Shown here piece after piece: positions 58,381-64,000 of a stretch of 64,000 nucleotides of DNA. A program made the translations under genes and the position numbers. This DNA is from Micropterix aruncella. Lineage: Eukaryota > Arthropoda > Insecta > Lepidoptera > Micropterigidae. Each line of letters begins with the position of its first letter. Within the stretch, counting starts at the first letter, position 1. Location: contig OX155961.1 in the NCBI GenBank assembly GCA_944548615.1, forward strand, positions 25,029,969 through 25,093,968. The letters are read 5' to 3'. The notes below the pieces were generated by a model. It made no database searches. It was not told the origin of the DNA and worked only from the letters and a program-made list of their open reading frames with translations.

Positions 58381-58943
58381 GAGTTGTCAACTACAACGGG
58401 CGAACCCGTCACCTCAGGAAGTTTTAACGATTAGTCGTTCTATCTCCCGTGAAGTGAACGCAGAAGACTTGGACAAAACAGTCCACCGTCAAGCTTCGAC
58501 ACATACCCGTAAGGGGCCAACGCCTTATCCGCGAGATAACCAGGTATGTTACCCAGCGGGCTTACACTCACGCCCTACACTCGATTGGTTACGAGTTCGA
58601 GGTCCGGCTGTTCACCCAGGATCGGGTAGCCGATGGTCGTTTCAAGAGCAGTCGCGGTAACGTCCGCAACCACCCCCGCTCTAAAGGAAACTGTACTCCT
58701 TCCAGGCTCCCCCGACTGTTTGTCAGAGTTCATAATCGATAGGCTTACGCCGCACAGTTCGCAGACCGTCCAGGAGCGCCAGAAGATTGACTCCTAGGGG
58801 AAACTAGCCCTAAGGACAGAGTCCTGCCCGGGCTCACACTTCATGCGTGGAGGCCGCCGGATGGGGGTTGACCCGGAAGTGTGACCAATCCTGAACAGAA
58901 TGGGTCTTCGTGGCCAACTCAGCAAGGGCCCCTTAGCTCCCAA
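58381..58943 (-). mobile_element. Family A retroposon with internal deletion
   Basis: Starts 'GAGTTGTCAACTACAACGGG' and ends 'AAGGGCCCCTTAGCTCCCAA'. It lacks ~100 bp of the middle (from 'TTACGAGTTCGAGGTCC' directly to 'GGCTGTTCACCCAGGATCGG') present at 49456-50143. Confidence 0.82.
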
Positions 58944-58981
58944 TGCAGGTAGGCAGGTAGGTTGTCAGGTAGGCAGGTAGG
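58944..58981. repeat. GGCAGGTAGG minisatellite
   Basis: Units of GCAGGTAG/TCAGGTAG between two family A copies. One unit serves as the target duplication of the next insertion. Confidence 0.75.
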
Positions 58982-59510
58982 TTGGGTTGTCGACTACAGC
59001 GGGCGAGCCCGTCACCTCAGGAAGTTTTAACGATTAGTCGTTCTATCTCCCTGGAAGTGAACGCAGAAGACTTGGGGTCAAAACAGTCCACCGTCTAGCT
59101 ACGCCACAAGCCCGTAAGAGGCCTTAACCGCGAGATAGCCAGGAATGTTACCCGGCGGGCCGACACTCACGCTTACTTCCAATTGTGACCAGATTGGTCC
59201 TTTGCCCGGCTGTTCACCCAGGATCTGATAGCCGATGGTCAATTCAAGAGCAGTCGCCGTAAGGTCCGCAACCACCCCCGCTCTATAGGAAACAGTACTG
59301 CTTCCAGACTCCCCCGACTGTTAGTCAGAGTGCACAATCGATTGGCTTACGCCGCACGGTGCGCAGACCGTCCAGGAGCGCCAGAAGTTTGATTCCCAGG
59401 GGAAACTGACCATAAGGCCAGAGTCCTACCCAGGTGCGCACTTCATGCGTGGAGGCCGCCGGATGGGTGTTGACCCGTGAGTGTGACCAACCCTGAACAG
59501 GGCAGGTAGG
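58972..59510 (-). mobile_element. Family A retroposon, 5'-truncated, with 10-bp TSD
   Basis: The element 58982-59500 is flanked by GGCAGGTAGG (58972-58981, 59501-59510). It ends at '...GACCAACCCTGAACAG', i.e. lacks the first ~60 bp of the sense 5' end. Because the flank is a minisatellite the TSD is less certain than at other copies. Confidence 0.75.
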
Positions 59511-59935
59511 CCGATAGTTTCGTATTGAACGAAGTTAAATGATCGTCTAGTGATTAACGACTTTCAGGGGTTTGTATCGAGCGCTTTTCTAACAACGGCT
59601 AACACTTTTTAAATAATAAAAGTTTTACAAAACGTTGACACCTTTAAGTGTCCACGGCACTGGTCTTTTTCACGTCGGACAATTATTTCGTCGTCTTGAA
59701 TATTGTTTAAAAATGGATATATACGACGCATCTAACGCGTAATTCAGAGCAAAACCATGTCGTTGAAAAGATCTTGAAATGGTTTTTATGGTGCGGCTAA
59801 CGCGCCGTACCGTGAAAAACCGTGTCGTGGGCAAGGTGCCTAAGGCTAAATTCTTGCCCAATGCCACTCCCAGTTACGGCCGCTTTCCATTTGATAAATT
59901 GATTTAAACGCGGCACCTCTTTAATCCGATTCCCC
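59511..59935. other. No recognised feature
   Basis: Nothing named. Confidence 0.5.
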
Positions 59936-59936
59936 A

Positions 59937-60060
59937 GGGATGATTAACGCATTGTGTGCTCCAACAAAGAAGGCGCGCGGTGATTTCCTCACATGCGACG
60001 CGTCGCTCGGAGGTAATGGAGCAAAATTAATTGCGAATAGACTGTCCCGGAAAGCCGGAA
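59937..60060 (+). repeat. GC-rich repeat (relative at 63866-64000)
   Basis: Shares 'CATTGTGTxCxCC', 'AAAGAAGGxGCGxxG', 'CTCGGAGGTA.TG.AGCA', 'GCGAATAGACTGT' in order with the right edge of the window. A GC-rich tract with GGGCCGGC repeats (about 60175-60225) follows to 60310; 60311-60679 has nothing recognised. Confidence 0.6.
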
Positions 60061-60679
60061 TGGGGCGGGTCGTGTTTAATGTGCAGCCGATAGCCCGAGA
60101 GGCAATTAGCAGGTAAGTGTTTGATCTCGCAGCTAATAGGAGAGCGCCTCCAGAGAATAATGACTTCATTTGCATGAAGGGCCGCCCCGTTATGGGGCCG
60201 GCATGAAGGGCCGGCCTAAAGAGCCGGTTGAAACAGTGGAGCAAACGCGGCTTAATATGCCGGATGGCGAGTGCCTCTAGCATTACCGGCATAAGGTGGA
60301 AAAACGTGGGACGTTTTTAATTAGCCGTCCGCAGAGCAAAGTGTAGCCTCAGCGTAGCAAAGTGACTTTGTTTTTAGAGACGGCAACATAATTAACTAAA
60401 CAGCGAATTTGACTCATGAAATATCATTTTTTTATGACTTTTTATCACTTATCAGGTGACATAATCAAATAATCTGGACAAAGAATGCGCCAAGAAAATT
60501 GATTCCGTGGCCTCGTTGGATTTAATCCAAGGTTTTTGCGACTGTTCAGATATATTGATTCTATTGTATCGATTCTATTGATCTGCAATAAACACCATCT
60601 GTTAAAAAATTATTATTCATCGATGCGGGATCTTTAAACATTGTAAATGTGCGTCATTGCAAAAAGCACTATCGTTGAA

Positions 60680-61675
60680 GTATGAATAATTGTGGATAAT
60701 CACCTCAAATGGGCTGACCACATAGACTTAGTTCCTACCAGAGTCAGGCGTCTGGCTTTCTTGTTTAGAGAGATAAGGAATATTTTAAACCCCAAGACAT
60801 TAAAAACACCATACTATGCCTTGTGCCAAAGTATTCTAAGCTATGGAATCATTGGCTGGGGAGCCTGTGCAAAAACTACTATTTACCCAGCAGAGGTGGC
60901 ACAGAAACTGATAATAAAAATCATCACGCGTAAGCCTTACAGGTACTCATCGGAAAAATTGTTTGGGGAATATGAAGTATTGGATTTGAGACAGCTCTAC
61001 TTAAAATTCTGTGTAAATTTTATTCAATTCAAATACAACAGGACATTCTCCCAACAAATGCATACAACACGGCGATCCGTTGTCAAAAAAATAGATATTC
61101 CCCGAATGATGACCTCTTTTGGTCAAAGGCATTTTACTGTTTTGTGCCCCAGGGCATATAACCTATAAAAGATGATATTAAAACAATTCAGAATAAAGAT
61201 TCCTTTAAGAAGCAGAGCCATATGTGGCTAAAAATTAAGGTCGTGAAAAGGGCCACAAATTATTTGACTGTCTAGTATGATTTTTATTTTTATTCTTTTT
61301 TTTAATTTTTATTTTTTTATTTTACTGAGTAGGTATTTATCTATCTATATATTTACTATTATTATGATTTCGATTTTTATTTATTTACTTGATAATTTTA
61401 TGATTATAATTTCAAATACTTCATGATGACGTTTTAATTATTTTTTTTACATGTTAATGACAACGACATAATTTAGAATTTTTGTATTTTTTGTGTGCAC
61501 AGGTAAAATATTTCCTGGTACACCTGCCTTAGTACAGGCCTAGGCCTAGTTAGGCGGTGTTGACGTAGTGACCAAGATGCGTGTGCTCGATTTTTCGCTA
61601 CTGGTCCAAACACATTTTTTTTGTAATGCTGCAGGAAATTATATTTTGTGCTTTACCTTTAATAAATAAATATTT
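60680..61675 (+). pseudogene. LINE RT C-terminal half with 3' UTR
   Basis: Coding part 60680-61168: 'IIVDNHLKWADHIDLVPTRV', 'RRLAFLFREIRNILNPKTLK', 'YYALCQSILSYGIIGWGACA', 'KPYRYSSEKLFGEYEVLDLR', 'MTSFGQRHFTVLCPRAYNL'. This is the region after the RT active site in Jockey/CR1-type LINEs. The 3' UTR contains 'CTTAGTACAGGCCTAGGCC' and ends in AATAAATAAATA at about 61660. No catalytic motif retained. 61676-62024 is AT-rich. Confidence 0.75.
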
Positions 61676-62024
61676 TGCAAAAGCTTTAGGGATAACACCA
61701 TTAGAAGCCGAAGAACTTCTTCTTGAAAACACATATATTGAGTTATCATAAATGTAATTATATTGTAGTTTTAAATATATTAATAGTCGACCTTAATTTC
61801 TATAGTGGCCGTTGCTTTATTTATGTTGAATTTGTATATTTTATTATAACATTTATTTATCTTGTACTATCTATTGCCAGAAGGTGGTTGGTGAATTTAA
61901 ATAGGAATTCGAATGTAATAAAATCAACGCCATTTCCGTAAACAGGAACAACTATATATTTAAACTGACAAGTAATTAGGGGAAAAATAAATAATTTAGA
62001 TTTATATATACCTTTGATATTGAG

Positions 62025-62730
62025 GCACAATTGCTTGATTTGAGGCAGTTGTATTGCCTCAAAGCAATAATTCATCTTAAAAACAACAATGAAGACGAAT
62101 ATTGTGTTTCTCCGGAAAACCGGGAGAGATCAGGTCGTTATAAGGGAAACTTTGAAGTGCCGAAACGTCTAACGTCTTTTGGACAACGTCATTACAGCTT
62201 TCTTGCTCCAAGAATGGTTAATATCATGAGTAAAGAGAACATATTGGAAATTAGCAGCAAACAACAAAAATATCACCTTACATCATGGTTAATAAACCTT
62301 GGTAGGAGAGAGACCGAGAAAACATTCATCACAATTTTAAAATAAATAAATATATTTATTTTCTATTTATTTTATACAGGTATTTTTATTAATTCTTATA
62401 TATTATTAGTTATTATTATAAATGATTATTTATTATTGCTATTATATATTATTATTATTATTATTTAGTATTACTTGTCTATTGTTCTAACATTATTTTG
62501 GTGTAGTAATAATTTCATTTTAACTTGATTTGATTAAAAAAAATATTTTTAGTTTGGAATTTAACTTGATTTGATTAATTTTTTTTATTTTTAGTATGTA
62601 TTTTTTAATCATTTGTATTGGTGTTCTCCTTAGAACAGGCTCTGCCTAGTTAGGAGCAACACAATCAATGTTAAGTGCTAACGGTGTAATTTTTTTGTGG
62701 AGCAATAAAATAAATAAATAAATAAATAAA
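62025..62730 (+). pseudogene. LINE RT C-terminal fragment, second tail
   Basis: Coding part about 62034-62345: 'LLDLRQLYCLKAIIHLKNNN', 'KRLTSFGQRHYSFLAPRMVN', 'LINLGRRETEKTF'. Related to the tail at 60680 ('DLRQLY', 'TSFGQRH'). The 3' UTR has 'CCTTAGAACAGGCTCTGCCT' and ends in (AAAT)n at 62705-62730. An independent, more truncated insertion in the same orientation. Confidence 0.72.
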
Positions 62731-63865
62731 TTAATCTGTCACGACGTACTTTTAATGAGCGAAATAATACGAGCGAACAAGATTTGCAATGATGTCGTCG
62801 TTTATTCAGCAGTGGGTTACAATAGAATAATGTTTACGAATAGTGATATCTACCTCCTTTAAGTGGACACATTCTGTGTGCACTCCATGGGTAATTCCCA
62901 ATACGCATTCTGCCCTTATTTAGGGTTTCAAGGATATCCAGCTATTTCGCGATTTTGTGTATTTTCTGTGACTTTTGATGAAATAAATATTGCTTCTTTC
63001 GAAGCGGTTTTCTGTGCCGTCTTATTTGGGTTAATGAAATAAATGCTTTCTGTTGAAGCACTAATTATTTGTGTGTTCTTCTTGTCTGAAGTGTTATAAC
63101 AAATCTAATTAATATTCTATATAGTCAGTATAGTTTTATTCAATCAAAATTGCAAATACAGTTAAATTCATCATAGTAATAAATGTTTAAGAGAATATTC
63201 TGATCTAGAGGCCTGAATTGATGTCGTATTTTCAGGTGAGATAAAAAAACCTTTTTTCTATCCATTTTTTACAAAATGTTTATTAATGTCTCAAAAATAA
63301 TCACAAAAAATGGAAGCGTTACAGGCTAGTGAAGTGAGGGCTATAAAGAAAAGGTAGGTAAGTCTTGCTAGACTTATTTCCAACCATAATAGTGTTCTGA
63401 AACAAAAAAAGGTTTAGTAAAGACATTGCTATGACCCTGACCTTAAAAATCCAAAAAAAAAACGAAAAAACGTTGATTTGATAAAAATAATGAAAAGCAT
63501 GGTGTCTTATAATAATACCAATATACAAACCCGCATCACATGTATCATAGAAGGACATTAACACTCAAAACAAATTGCATCACTAGTCGATTAAGGAGGC
63601 AAGCGCACATGACTAACGAAAAAATGCACTTCAATGGGTATCCGTGCGAGCGAGTAGGGTATAGGAGTCATATGAATTAGCAAGCGAGATAGCGCTACAT
63701 GTGCAGTTATGTGCAGCATTATCAAATGCTTCGTACTTCTAGGTTATGGACGCATATAAATAATCAACTACAAGTTATACATTTTTTCATTTTTTTTACT
63801 ATCACTAGACTATGATGATTTCCATTGGCCAAATTAATTAAAATTAGGCGTCTCTCCTAAGTAAC
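62731..63865. other. No recognised feature
   Basis: AT-rich, with short frames only. Confidence 0.5.
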
Positions 63866-64000
63866 TTCGCATAATCATTACCCCATTGTGTCCGCCCATA
63901 AAGAAGGTGCGGCGAGCTACCCGCAAGAGCAACGTCTTGCTCGGAGGTATTGAAGCAGAATTAAATGCGAATAGACTGTTCCACAGCGCGAGATGAAACG
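63866..64000 (+). repeat. GC-rich repeat (relative at 59937-60060), runs off the edge
   Basis: See 59937-60060. Same orientation, ~3.93 kb apart. Continues past the window end. Confidence 0.6.

Noticed and set aside
59921..60292. 123-codon minus-strand frame in GC-rich DNA
   Set aside because: Overlaps a repeat pair, has no recognisable domain, and the related segment at 63866-64000 does not clearly preserve the frame.

Overview
This window reads as repeat-dominated insect genomic DNA, most likely lepidopteran. It is AT-rich, has no operon-like gene packing, carries long (TA)n microsatellites, and consists largely of decayed or nested transposable elements. The lepidopteran guess rests mainly on an RTE-type LINE tail near 6.2-6.5 kb (a degenerate 'RWGKRL ... 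TRWTDGIAKVAGSR' tail followed by ATG repeats) that I associate with moth and butterfly genomes; that is recalled knowledge plus inference, not a search result. I find no convincing complete host gene. One short open stretch behind a good splice acceptor (56014-56164) is the only candidate host exon.

Layout. 1-4.8 kb: the 3' part of the window's first Penelope-like element (PLE) reverse transcriptase (RT), running off the left edge; two (TA)n tracts; a 115-bp-arm inverted repeat; a run of GC-rich hairpins; the end of a retroelement carrying a restriction-like-endonuclease motif; and a 126-bp terminal-only PLE derivative. 5-17 kb: LINE tails, Helitron pieces, a small fold-back MITE, mariner and hAT relics, and a 1.3-kb Tc1/mariner-like element with inactivated catalytic residues. 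17-25 kb: copies of an unclassified ~685-bp retroposon (called family A here), LINE tails, and two hAT elements with perfect 8-bp target duplications. 25-41 kb: a TTAA-flanked MITE; three insertions of a second PLE family (RT + GIY-YIG), one a head-to-head pair; a tRNA-derived SINE; a Helitron with a nested insertion; a 1.2-1.5-kb segmental triplication; and a probable solo LTR. 41-64 kb: direct repeats, LINE fragments, the best preserved LINE (52.4-54.96 kb), several family A copies with target duplications, perfect palindromes, and LINE tails near the right edge.

The elements do not act as one pathway; they show layered insertions. Autonomous remnants (PLE RT/GIY-YIG, LINE RT, Helitron helicase, hAT and mariner transposases) sit beside short elements they could mobilise (fold-back MITEs, Helitron ends, SINE, family A). 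The two least conventional signals are (1) a PLE family in which four insertions share inverted terminal arms of unequal length and candidate 7-15-bp target duplications, including a copy with almost nothing between the arms, and (2) family A, a ~685-bp retroposon with ten copies, four with target duplications, two nearly identical, and one with an apparent empty-site paralogue in the same window.
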